Part shown: in pieces, positions 30,646 to 38,438 of the stretch
How positions within the stretch are numbered: position 1 is the stretch's first letter
Layout of the letters: each line of letters begins with the position of its first letter
NCBI RefSeq assembly: GCF_001953865.1
Contig: NZ_MQUQ01000021.1
Location: 124,001-188,000 of the forward strand
Source of the DNA: Amycolatopsis coloradensis
GTDB lineage: Bacteria; Actinomycetota; Actinomycetes; Mycobacteriales; Pseudonocardiaceae
Direction: 5' to 3'
Length of the DNA: 64,000 bases
Translations under genes and position numbers: made by a program
Notes under the pieces: model-generated
The model's database searches: none
What the model was told of the DNA's origin: nothing
Seen by the model: the letters and a program-made list of their open reading frames with translations, nothing else

Positions 30646-32238
30646 TCAGCCCGCCGCTTCCCTCGTTGCCTTGGCGGCGCTCGCGCGCCGGGTGCGAAAA
30701 CGGAGTACGTACCCGCCGGTAACCCCGGCGACCGCCAGGGCCAGCAGTCCGTACTCCGTCGTCACACCGAGTAGATCCGACAGCGTAGTCTGCTGCCTCA
30801 GCGGTACACGCCCCACCAGGGAATCTGCGGTGAAAAGGCTGGTGGAAGCCGTGATCGAACCGTCGGGAGCGACGATCGCGCTGACCCCGCTGGTAGCGGA
30901 AACGACCACGGCCCGGCCGTGTTCGATCGCTCGCAACCGTGACATCGCCAGCTGCTGGTAGCTCATCTCCCCCGGCCCGTACCAGGCGTTGTTGGTCGGC
31001 ACGACGAGCAGTTCCGCGCCATCGGCGACCGATTCGCGGGCCGGGTAGTCGAACGCGGTCTCGTAGCAGATGAAGACGCCGACCTTGGTCCCCGCGACCG
31101 ACAGCGCGGCGTTGTCGCCGTTACCCGGTGTCATGTTCGCCACGCTGTCGACGAACGGCGTCACCAGCTTCGCGACCTCACGGGCGGGGACGTACTCGCC
31201 GAACGGGACGAGCTGCTGCTTGGCGTAGCGCTGGCCCGGACCGGTGACCGGATCCCAGACGAGCGCGGAGTTCTGCGCCGAGCCGTCCGGCAGACGGACC
31301 AGCGCGCCGACGATCGCCTGCGTGCCGTAGTCGCGGACCATCTGGTCGACGCCGGCGTCACCGGCGCGCATGGCCATCGCGGTCTCGGGCCAGATCAGCA
31401 GATCGACCTTGGTGTTGTCGGCTTTGAGCTTTTCGAGCAGCCGGGCGCTCTCGGCGAGGTGGTTGCTCCGGAGTTCGTCCCGGCGCCCTTCCAGCGCCAG
31501 GCCGATGTCGGGCGCATTGCCCTGCACCGTGGCGACGGTGAGTTCGCCGTCCTGGGCCTCCGTCCCGATCGTCGGCCACACGGCGAGTCCCGCCACCACC
31601 GGCACCAGCGTCAGTGCGGACGCGGCCACGACCGAACGCCGGGCGTCGGAACCCTTGAGCCGCAAGCAAAGGGCCGCGATCCCGAATCCGGTCAGCACGA
31701 CGGCGAGACCGACCAGTGGAGCACCGCCGACCGACGCCAGCGAGACGAACGCGCCCTCGGGCTGACTGAACGCCACGCGGCCCCACGGGAAACCGCCGAA
31801 GGGGAACCAGGCACGCGGCGTCTCCAGCGCGATGATCACCAGCGCCGCCCAGAGCGGCCCGAGCGGCAGGTTCCACACGACGGTGGCGAAAGCCCCGCCG
31901 AAGCCGAGATACACCGACAGCGCCATCGCCAGCCCGAGCCACGGCCAGGGCCCGAAGCCCGGTCCGAGGAAATCCAGCAGCCAGGTCAGCAGCGGCAGGA
32001 AGAACCCCATCCCGAACACGAACGCGTAACCGAACGCGCCGCGGAACCGGCGTCCGTGCACCACCAGCGCGAAACCGGTGAACGCCAGCGGCGCGAGCCA
32101 CCACAGCGGACGCGGCGCGAAACTCAGGTACAGCGTGAAACCCGACGCCGCGGCGACGAGGAAACGCACGAGCCAGGCGCGGGAGAAGCGCTTTCGCGGC
32201 CCAGCTTCAGGGTCCGGGCTGGTCACGGTCGAGGACAC
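30646..32238 (-). CDS. lnt: Apolipoprotein N-acyltransferase
   Basis: 530 residues from GTG. Six or more N-terminal transmembrane helices (about 25-215) precede a periplasm-facing nitrilase domain (about 230-470). The Glu-Lys-Cys triad is visible: LIWPETA (Glu near 284), KQQLVPFGEYVP (Lys near 339), VGVFICYETAFDY (Cys near 391). A last helix lies near 500. It N-acylates the lipid-modified Cys of lipoproteins. The C-terminus RTRRASAAKATREAAG is where the Ppm fusion occurs in mycobacteria. Forms an operon with ppm. Confidence 0.94.
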   Translation of the reverse strand: MSSTVTSPDPEAGPRKRFSRAWLVRFLVAAASGFTLYLSFAPRPLWWLAPLAFTGFALVVHGRRFRGAFGYAFVFGMGFFLPLLTWLLDFLGPGFGPWPWLGLAMALSVYLGFGGAFATVVWNLPLGPLWAALVIIALETPRAWFPFGGFPWGRVAFSQPEGAFVSLASVGGAPLVGLAVVLTGFGIAALCLRLKGSDARRSVVAASALTLVPVVAGLAVWPTIGTEAQDGELTVATVQGNAPDIGLALEGRRDELRSNHLAESARLLEKLKADNTKVDLLIWPETAMAMRAGDAGVDQMVRDYGTQAIVGALVRLPDGSAQNSALVWDPVTGPGQRYAKQQLVPFGEYVPAREVAKLVTPFVDSVANMTPGNGDNAALSVAGTKVGVFICYETAFDYPARESVADGAELLVVPTNNAWYGPGEMSYQQLAMSRLRAIEHGRAVVVSATSGVSAIVAPDGSITASTSLFTADSLVGRVPLRQQTTLSDLLGVTTEYGLLALAVAGVTGGYVLRFRTRRASAAKATREAAG

Positions 32239-32247
32239 CCCTGAACC

Positions 32248-33858
32248 CTAGGCCGTCAGGGTGAACACATCGTGGATGACCTGCCCGTCGCGGACCGTGC
32301 GCAGGCAGCGGGGCAGTGTCGCCCCTTCCGCCAGGTTCGGCAGCGGAGGCACACCCGCCCGCGGGTCGGTCGACCAGCGCTGCACCCGCGAGTCCGGTGT
32401 CGCGACGACCAGGTCCGTCGCGTCCCAGATCGCGTAGTGCGCGGGAGCGCCCGGGACCAGGCTGCCGGTGACGCCGTCGTTGACCCCGGCAGCACGGTGA
32501 CCCGCGCGCGTGTGGGCGGTGAAGGACGCGCGAGCGGACAGCCCCGCGCCCGGGGTGCGGTGGTAGGTGCCGGCGCGGACGGTGGCCCACGGGTCGACCG
32601 GCGTGACCGGGGCGTCGGAACCGAAGGCGAGCAGGAGTCCTTCGGCGGCCATGGTGGCGAAAGGGTTGAGCTTCGCGGCCCGCTCGGCGCCGAGGCGGTC
32701 GACGTACATCCCGTGCTCGCCACCCCATTCCGCGTCGAACTGCGGCTGGACCGACGCGACCACCCCCCAGCCCGCGAGCGCCCGCGCCTGCTCGACGTCG
32801 ATCATCTCGACGTGTTCGAGCCGGTGGTGCCGGGCGGCAAGGGCACGCCGGCCGACGGTCTTCTCCGAAAGACGGAATCCTTCGACGACCTCGGCGACCG
32901 CGGCATCGCCGATGACGTGGAAACCGGCCTGCAACCCCGCTTCGGTGCAGGCGGAGATGTGCTCGCCGATGCCGGCGGCGTCGAGGTAGAGCGTCCCGGA
33001 GGTGCCCTGCGCGTCGGAGTACGGCTCGTGGAGGGCGGCGGTGCGGGAGCCGAGGGCGCCGTCGACGAACAGGTCGCCCGCCACTCCCCTGGCGCCCAGC
33101 GCGCGGGCGGCGTCGACTCCGCCGCGTTCGCCCCAGTAGCCGACGACTTCCGGCAGTCCGGGTCCCGCGGCGAGCGTGAGCAGGTCGGTGAGGTCGTCGG
33201 CGCCGGAGATGTCGGGACCCGCGCACTCGTGGACGCTGACGACCCCCCTCGCGGCGGCTTCGGCGAGGAACGCGCGCTGGGCCTCGCGTCGCTGACCGGG
33301 CGTGATCGCCTCGCGCATGGCCGCGCGGACGCGGTGATGGGCGTCGCGGGTCAGTGGCCCGTCGGCCGACCAGCCCGCCGCGTCGCGCACACCCGGCGCC
33401 AGGGCGGCGAGGGCGCTGGAGACGAGGGCGGAGTGGACGTCGACCCGGCTCAGGTACACCGGGGTCCCGTTCGCCGCCTCGTCGAGTTCGGCGCGGCTGG
33501 GCAGCCTGCCGTCGGTCCAGCGGGACTCGTCCCAGCCGTGTGCGACCAGCACCTGCCCTGGCCGGACGGCGTCGCGGACCGCGGCCAGCAGTTCTCCGGC
33601 GCCGCGGATGTTCGCGAGGTTCACTCCGGTGAGGTGCAGACCGGTCGCGGTGGCGTGGACGTGCGCGTCGACGAACGCGGGGGCGACGAAGGCGCCCTCG
33701 AGGTCGATCACCTCGGCGCCGGGATGCAGTGCCTTGGCCGGGCCGTCCTGTCCCACCCAGACGACGGTGCCGTCCGTGATCGCCATGGCGGTGGCGTCCG
33801 GGGCCGAGGGGCTGTAGATGCGCCCGCCGAGCAGGAGCGTGGTTCGCGCGTTCGTCAC
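32248..33858 (-). CDS. Amidohydrolase (YtcJ-like, amidohydrolase 3)
   Basis: 536 residues from GTG 33858 (start not certain). Opening TLLLGGRIYSPSAPDATAMA is the usual beta-sandwich; metal ligands are in FVDAHVHATATGLHL, VSVHECAG, HVIGDAAVAEVVEGF, HRLEHVEMID and FGSDAPVTPVDPW. These enzymes hydrolyse amides or esters with one or two metals; the substrate is not predictable. Ends 9 nt before lnt starts, so it may head a three-gene operon. Divergent from kamA. Confidence 0.9.
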   Translation of the reverse strand: MTNARTTLLLGGRIYSPSAPDATAMAITDGTVVWVGQDGPAKALHPGAEVIDLEGAFVAPAFVDAHVHATATGLHLTGVNLANIRGAGELLAAVRDAVRPGQVLVAHGWDESRWTDGRLPSRAELDEAANGTPVYLSRVDVHSALVSSALAALAPGVRDAAGWSADGPLTRDAHHRVRAAMREAITPGQRREAQRAFLAEAAARGVVSVHECAGPDISGADDLTDLLTLAAGPGLPEVVGYWGERGGVDAARALGARGVAGDLFVDGALGSRTAALHEPYSDAQGTSGTLYLDAAGIGEHISACTEAGLQAGFHVIGDAAVAEVVEGFRLSEKTVGRRALAARHHRLEHVEMIDVEQARALAGWGVVASVQPQFDAEWGGEHGMYVDRLGAERAAKLNPFATMAAEGLLLAFGSDAPVTPVDPWATVRAGTYHRTPGAGLSARASFTAHTRAGHRAAGVNDGVTGSLVPGAPAHYAIWDATDLVVATPDSRVQRWSTDPRAGVPPLPNLAEGATLPRCLRTVRDGQVIHDVFTLTA

Positions 33859-33999
33859 CCTTCCGAGTTTGCAGCGTGCGGATGACCACGTGACCGGCGG
33901 GTCGGTGTGCTCCCGATACACCCGCAAGACAGGAATATTTACGTCTTCCGAACGATGTGACAGGATATTTTCACGCGTGTCCGACGACGAGGAGTACAA

Positions 34000-35394
34000 A
34001 TGACTGCGATCCAGGAGCCGACCTCGCCGATAGCCGCCTACGATCAGCCCTACGACTACACCCGAGTCGAGCTGATCGAACCCGATTGGCGCCGCTTCCC
34101 CGGCTGGCATGACGTGACCGAGGCGGAGTGGCGCGACGCGCAGTGGCAGCGAGTGCACTGCATCCGCAACGCCAAGCAGCTACGTGCCCTGATGGGCGAT
34201 CAGCTCGAGGAGCGCTTCTACGAGGACATGCTCGCCGACCAGCGCGAGATGGCCACCATGTCGATGCTGCTGCCGCCGCAGATGATCAACACGATGGCGC
34301 CCAACGCGGGCACCGACCAGGCGAAGGTGACCGAGGCCTGGTACGCCGACCCCATCCGCCGCTACATGCTCCCGGTGCGCAGCGACCGCGACACCGAGTG
34401 GCCGAGCCACCCGCACTCGGAACGAGACTCACTGCACGAGGCCGAGATGTGGGTCGTGGAGGGGCTGACGCACCGTTATCCCACCAAGGTCCTCGCCGAG
34501 ATGATCTCCACCTGTCCCCAGTACTGCGGGCACTGCACCCGGATGGACCTGGTCGGCAACTCGACCGAGCTGATCGAGAAGCACAAGCTCTCGCTCAAGC
34601 CCGTCGATCGCCAGGACGCGATGATCGAGTACCTGAAGAAGACCCCCGGCGTGCGCGACGTGGTGGTTTCGGGCGGCGACGTCGCCAACGTGCCGTGGCC
34701 GCAACTGGAGTCGTTCCTCATGCGGCTGATGGACATCGACACCGTCCGCGACATCCGGCTCGCGACCAAGGCGCTCGCCGCCCTGCCACAGCACTGGATC
34801 CAGCCCAAGGTCGTCGAAGGACTCGAGCGCGTCGCCGGCACCGCCCAGCGCCGCGGCATCAACCTCGCGATCCACACCCACGTCAACCACGCGCAATCGG
34901 TCACCCCACTGGTCGCCGAAGCCGCCCGGACCGCGCTCGACGTCGGCGTCCGCGACGTGCGCAACCAGGGCGTGCTGATGAAGGGCGTCAACGCGACCCC
35001 GGCCGAACTGCTGGACCTGTGCTTCGCGTTGCAGGGCGAGGCGAACATCCTGCCGTACTACTTCTACATGTGCGACATGATCCCGAACGCCGAGCACTGG
35101 CGCGTTTCTGTGCACGAAGCACAGGAACTCCAGCACGCGATCATGGGCTACCTGCCGGGCTATGCGACTCCGCGGATCGTCTGCGACGTGCCCTATGTCG
35201 GGAAGCGCTGGGTCCACCAGCTGGCCGAGTACGACCGCGAGCTGGGGATCTCGTACTGGACCAAGAACTATCGGACCGGGATCGAACACGAGGATCCTGA
35301 GGCCTTGCAGCGCCGCTACCCCTACTACGACCCGATCTCCACCCTGCCCGAAGCCGGCCAGCGCTGGTGGCGCGAGCAACCCCCGATGGCCTGA
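34000..35394 (+). CDS. kamA: Lysine 2,3-aminomutase-family radical SAM enzyme
   Basis: 464 residues; GAGGAG lies 7 nt before the ATG. The radical SAM cluster motif is CPQYCGHC (Cys172, Cys176, Cys179), i.e. CxxxCxxC. VVVSGGDVANVPW, AIHTHVNHAQSVTPLV and GVLMKGVNATPAELLDLCFA, plus the C-terminal YYFYMCDMIPNAEHWRVS, are the KamA PLP/substrate region. The enzyme moves an amino group between C2 and C3 using SAM, 4Fe-4S and PLP. Lysine to beta-lysine is the default guess, but glutamate 2,3-aminomutases look alike. It is about 5 kb from the NRPS locus; no evidence ties it to that pathway. Confidence 0.88.
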   Translation: MTAIQEPTSPIAAYDQPYDYTRVELIEPDWRRFPGWHDVTEAEWRDAQWQRVHCIRNAKQLRALMGDQLEERFYEDMLADQREMATMSMLLPPQMINTMAPNAGTDQAKVTEAWYADPIRRYMLPVRSDRDTEWPSHPHSERDSLHEAEMWVVEGLTHRYPTKVLAEMISTCPQYCGHCTRMDLVGNSTELIEKHKLSLKPVDRQDAMIEYLKKTPGVRDVVVSGGDVANVPWPQLESFLMRLMDIDTVRDIRLATKALAALPQHWIQPKVVEGLERVAGTAQRRGINLAIHTHVNHAQSVTPLVAEAARTALDVGVRDVRNQGVLMKGVNATPAELLDLCFALQGEANILPYYFYMCDMIPNAEHWRVSVHEAQELQHAIMGYLPGYATPRIVCDVPYVGKRWVHQLAEYDRELGISYWTKNYRTGIEHEDPEALQRRYPYYDPISTLPEAGQRWWREQPPMA

Positions 35395-35419
35395 CCGGCC
35401 AGACCGCCAGGTAGGTCCC

Positions 35420-35464
35420 GGAGGGGGCGTTCAGGCTCATAGAGGAGCTTTGAACGCCCCCTCC
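35420..35464. terminator. Terminator between convergent kamA and flavin monooxygenase
   Basis: GGAGGGGGCGTTCA (35420-35433) pairs perfectly with TGAACGCCCCCTCC (35451-35464). The 17-nt loop has its own small GCTC/GAGC stem. It is 25 nt past the kamA stop and 171 nt before the monooxygenase stop; I see no gene between them. Confidence 0.8.
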
Positions 35465-35634
35465 GCTGTACGGGCTGTTTGTGCTGGTCAGAACTCGCGA
35501 TCCGACAGTCCTATTGGTAACCACCGGAGTCAGAACTTGCTGAATTCCGAAGGGTCAGCACCGGTGCCTATGCCCGGCTGGCGTCTCCGAGCGCGGACTC
35601 GGGTCTCGTTCCATACGCCTGATGCACGGCGCGC

Positions 35635-37206
35635 TCAGCTGTGTCCGAGCAGGGTGTGCATGGCGGAGCGGATTGTGTCGTTCGGGTCGGTGGGGAGGCT
35701 GCGCGACCGCCAGGCGACGAACCCGTCGGGGCGAACCAGGAGTGCGCCATCCGGCTCGGTGCCGGCCATCTCGGTGAATGCAGCGGGATCGCCCTCGACC
35801 ATGGCCGCGGTGATCTGCCGCACCTGCAGGTCGTTGGTGCTCGCGGTGAGCCAGCCGGTGCCGTTCGGGCCGGTCAGCAGCGTCCACTGCGCACCGACGA
35901 GGTCGAGTGTGGACAGTCGGCGGTTGCCGTCGGTGAGCCATCGATGTGGCAGGCGGCAGCCAGGCGTCGCCTGGTTGTCGAGGATGTCGGGCGATGCGGC
36001 GTCGTCGGTGAGCACGGCGTCGGAGTCGTAGCGGTAGAGCATCATCCCGCGTAGGTAGTCGGCGGCCGCCTGCACGTACAGCTGGTTGGTGTCCTGCTGG
36101 GCCTGGTATCCGCGGAGCAAGCGGCGGGACGGCGCCAGGGATGCCTCGGCGGCCGCTCGGCGTTCGGGCTCGTAGCTGTCGAGAAGGGTCTCGCCGGCTT
36201 GTCCGCGTAGCACGGCGGCGAGTTTCCAGGCGAGGTTGTGCCCGTCCTGGATGCCGGTGTTCATGCCCAGCCCGCCGGCGGAGCTCTGCACGTGGGCGGC
36301 GTCCCCGACTAGGAATACCCGGCCGCGGCGCAGCGCCGCGGCGATGCCGATCGCGGCCTCCCACGCATTGCACTCGATGAGGTCGATCGGCACGGTGTCG
36401 TCGCCGATTGCCGCGTGCAGCAGTCGCAGGGTCTGCTGCGCCGGCAGCTGGGCGAGTTCGGCGAGTTTGCCAGGGTAATCCATGATGTGCGAGGACCAAC
36501 GGTCACCGCCCGCGCTCTTCGCGAACAGCGTGCAGTAGACCTGTTCGTTGCGGATGAAACAAACGTGTGTGGCTGACTCCGGCAGTAGGCTCCGCAGGTC
36601 GGCGCGGAAGAAGGCCGTGTTGAGCCTGGCGTCGACTTCCCGGTCGGGCATGTCGACGCCGAGTAGCTCCCGCACCCGGCTGCGGGCACCGTCGGCCCCG
36701 ACCAGGTAGCTGGCGACCACCTCGTATTCGCGACCGGTGCCCGCCTCGGTCACCCGAGCGCACACGACCTCGGCGTCGCCGGTGAACTCGACCAGCTCGG
36801 CGCCGAACCGGACCTGCCCACCGCGGCGCTCCAACTCCGTCAAGGCGAGTCGCTGCAGCTCGTACTGCGTCATCGCGCGCCGGGAATCCACCGGGCTGCA
36901 GGTGTCCAGCCGTTCCGCGTAGTCCGGCGGAGGGGCCGCCTGATGCAATACGGCTCCGACCGCGCTGGCTTTGAACATCGATCGCATCGGCAGCGGCCCG
37001 TCCCAGCCGACGCGATCCAGCGCCGGCCCCAGCCCGATGGACCGGAACAGCTCCAGCGTCCGCACAGTCGTACTGGCGCGCGGTGGACCATCGAGCGGGT
37101 CACGCTTGTCCACCACCAGCACCCGCACTCCCCGGTCCGCCAGGAACAACGCTGTCGACAGCCCCACCGGCCCGGCGCCAGCCACTACTACCTCGTATCG
37201 CTCCAC
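35635..37206 (-). CDS. FAD-dependent aromatic monooxygenase (PheA/TfdB, RdmE-like)
   Basis: 523 residues from GTG 37206 with AGGAG at proper spacing; a longer reading lacks a ribosome-binding site. FAD motifs: YEVVVAGAGPVGLSTALFLA (GxGxxG), YLVGADGARSRVRELLG (DG) and FLVGDAAHVQSSAGGLGMNT (GD). Usual proteins of this class have PPxGG where this has SSAGG. A thioredoxin-like C-terminal domain follows (LVGAQWTLLTGPNG). It hydroxylates an aromatic substrate with NAD(P)H and O2, as in polyketide tailoring or drug inactivation. Divergent from a MerR regulator over a strong palindromic operator. Confidence 0.9.
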   Translation of the reverse strand: MERYEVVVAGAGPVGLSTALFLADRGVRVLVVDKRDPLDGPPRASTTVRTLELFRSIGLGPALDRVGWDGPLPMRSMFKASAVGAVLHQAAPPPDYAERLDTCSPVDSRRAMTQYELQRLALTELERRGGQVRFGAELVEFTGDAEVVCARVTEAGTGREYEVVASYLVGADGARSRVRELLGVDMPDREVDARLNTAFFRADLRSLLPESATHVCFIRNEQVYCTLFAKSAGGDRWSSHIMDYPGKLAELAQLPAQQTLRLLHAAIGDDTVPIDLIECNAWEAAIGIAAALRRGRVFLVGDAAHVQSSAGGLGMNTGIQDGHNLAWKLAAVLRGQAGETLLDSYEPERRAAAEASLAPSRRLLRGYQAQQDTNQLYVQAAADYLRGMMLYRYDSDAVLTDDAASPDILDNQATPGCRLPHRWLTDGNRRLSTLDLVGAQWTLLTGPNGTGWLTASTNDLQVRQITAAMVEGDPAAFTEMAGTEPDGALLVRPDGFVAWRSRSLPTDPNDTIRSAMHTLLGHS

Positions 37207-37244
37207 GGTGTTCTCCTCACTGATCACCCTGGGTCCACCGTGCT

Positions 37245-37264
37245 CGCTCAAGTGGACTTGAGCG
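37245..37264. promoter_or_regulatory. SoxR-box-like MerR operator
   Basis: CGCTCAAGTGGACTTGAGCG is a perfect palindrome with 9-bp arms and a 2-nt centre. CTCAAGTnnACTTGAG matches the core of the SoxR box. It is centred in the 78-nt gap between the monooxygenase and MerR genes. Confidence 0.85.
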
Positions 37265-37284
37265 CAACGTGCGATCATGGTGAT

Positions 37285-37746
37285 GTGCACTACTCGATCA
37301 GCGAGGTAGCGCGGTACTTCGGTATCGCCGTCTCCGCGCTGCGCTACTACGACCAGGTTGGTCTGCTACACCCGGCTGGGCGACGTGGGACCGTCCGCGT
37401 CTACGGCCGTGACGAGCTACGCCGCCTCGCACTCGTTCAACTGCTTCACCACGACGGGATGATGAGCCTGGCGGACACCACCGCCACACTCACCGACAAT
37501 CCGCCCAGCGGCAGGGCCAGGCACGTCGTGGCCGAGTCCATCCGCGTCATGCAACACCAGATAGAGCGGCTCCGCGCGGCACAACACGTCCTCGAGCACC
37601 TGCTCACCTGTCCCCGCGACGACCCCATTCGAGACTGCCCCGTCCTGCGGACACAGCTGGAGGACACCGTCGACACCGCGCTCGGCGCCAACCGGATGGC
37701 CGAGCCCGACAGTGGATCGCCGCCGCGCTCGGCGGGACGGCTGTGA
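37285..37746 (+). CDS. MerR-family transcriptional regulator
   Basis: 153 residues from GTG. The MerR winged helix is at 1-70: YSISEVARYFGIAVSALRYY, then DQVGLLHPAGRRGTVRVYGR. A dimerisation coiled coil follows (VVAESIRVMQHQIERLRAAQ). The tail has two Cys, LLTCPRDDPIRDCPVL, nine apart; this is not the SoxR CxxCxCx5C cluster, so a 2Fe-2S sensor is unlikely and a thiol or drug sensor is possible. It probably activates the divergent monooxygenase through the palindrome at 37245-37264. The stop overlaps the next small ORF. Confidence 0.9.
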   Translation: MHYSISEVARYFGIAVSALRYYDQVGLLHPAGRRGTVRVYGRDELRRLALVQLLHHDGMMSLADTTATLTDNPPSGRARHVVAESIRVMQHQIERLRAAQHVLEHLLTCPRDDPIRDCPVLRTQLEDTVDTALGANRMAEPDSGSPPRSAGRL

Positions 37747-37877
37747 TGCTGAGCCGACAGGCCGACATTCAGGTCGGCGGCGTTGTGGTCGTTGTCGCGG
37801 GGGCGTTCCTCGTCGCGTTCATAATCGTCATCCTCGCTGAACTGATGGCCTTGTTCCGGCCGAGCGTGACGGCCTGA
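37746..37877 (+). CDS. Small single-pass membrane peptide
   Basis: 43 codons beginning at an ATG that overlaps the MerR stop (TGATG). MLSRQADIQVGG, then a hydrophobic helix from about 13 to 35 (VVVVVAGAFLVAFIIVILAE), then LFRPSVTA. No family recognised. The overlap and membrane character support translation; it may be a remnant of a larger membrane gene paired with the following signal-peptidase fragment. Confidence 0.4.
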   Translation: MLSRQADIQVGGVVVVVAGAFLVAFIIVILAELMALFRPSVTA

Positions 37878-37880
37878 CTC

Positions 37881-38072
37881 GTGGTGGCAGTCCTGTGCGT
37901 CACCTTGACGATTCTCATCGTGAGTGTCAGACACCTGTTCGTGGTGGTCACCGTGGCCGGGGCGAGTATGGAGCCGACGCTTCACACCGGAGATCGCTTA
38001 CTCTCCCGGCGCCGATGGCCACCTCGTCGGTGGAGCGGCGGGAATCGGCGGAGTTCGGTGGTCCCTCGATGA
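37881..38072 (+). pseudogene. Truncated S26 signal peptidase I
   Basis: 63 codons from GTG. One transmembrane helix (VLCVTLTILIVSV), then VTVAGASMEPTLHTGDRLLS, the box B region with catalytic Ser (SMEPTL) of type I signal peptidases. After SRR the sequence becomes Arg/Trp/Pro-rich and stops; the catalytic Lys region and C-terminal boxes are missing. Read as a decayed gene, 3 nt after the small membrane peptide. Confidence 0.65.
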
Positions 38073-38078
38073 CGTAGG

Positions 38079-38438
38079 TCAACCGCGCGCGTTGTCAGGT
38101 CCGCGGTTCCCCACTCGACGGACGGTCGCACCGGTCCAGGCGCCTGCCGATGCCAGCAATGCCGCGTACACGGCAGTGATGACGAGCACCAGCCAGCCGA
38201 GGTCGCGGTTCGCCAGCACCATGGCGGACAGGACACGCGCGGTGTCCGGCGCGCCTCCGGTCCAGAGGATCGCGGTCGCCCACGCGGTCATCGCCGCGAC
38301 GACGGGAAGCCACACCTTGCCCACCGCGAAGCCCGCGAACGCGGCGACGAGGACGGTGGCCCACCACCAGCCGAGCAGCAAGGCCGCCGACAGCACCACC
38401 GTGGTCGCGGCGAACACCACCACATTCCGTTTGCTCAT
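38079..38438 (-). CDS. Small four-helix membrane protein, partner of the acylase
   Basis: 119 residues starting MSKRNVVVFAATTVVLSAAL. Hydrophobic segments at about 6-22, 24-42, 45-60 and 80-103. No known family. Its ATG overlaps the stop of the penicillin-acylase-like gene (ATGA, 38435-38438), so it is translationally coupled to it. The role could be anchoring or transport, but nothing in the sequence shows it. Confidence 0.7.
   Translation of the reverse strand: MSKRNVVVFAATTVVLSAALLLGWWWATVLVAAFAGFAVGKVWLPVVAAMTAWATAILWTGGAPDTARVLSAMVLANRDLGWLVLVITAVYAALLASAGAWTGATVRRVGNRGPDNARG

Noticed and set aside
34000..35394. KamA-like aminomutase as the source of the beta-amino acid used by the NRPS
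   Set aside because: The last A domain reads as beta-alanine, which is not a product of lysine aminomutase, and several unrelated genes and a decayed operon separate the two. The link is not supported.
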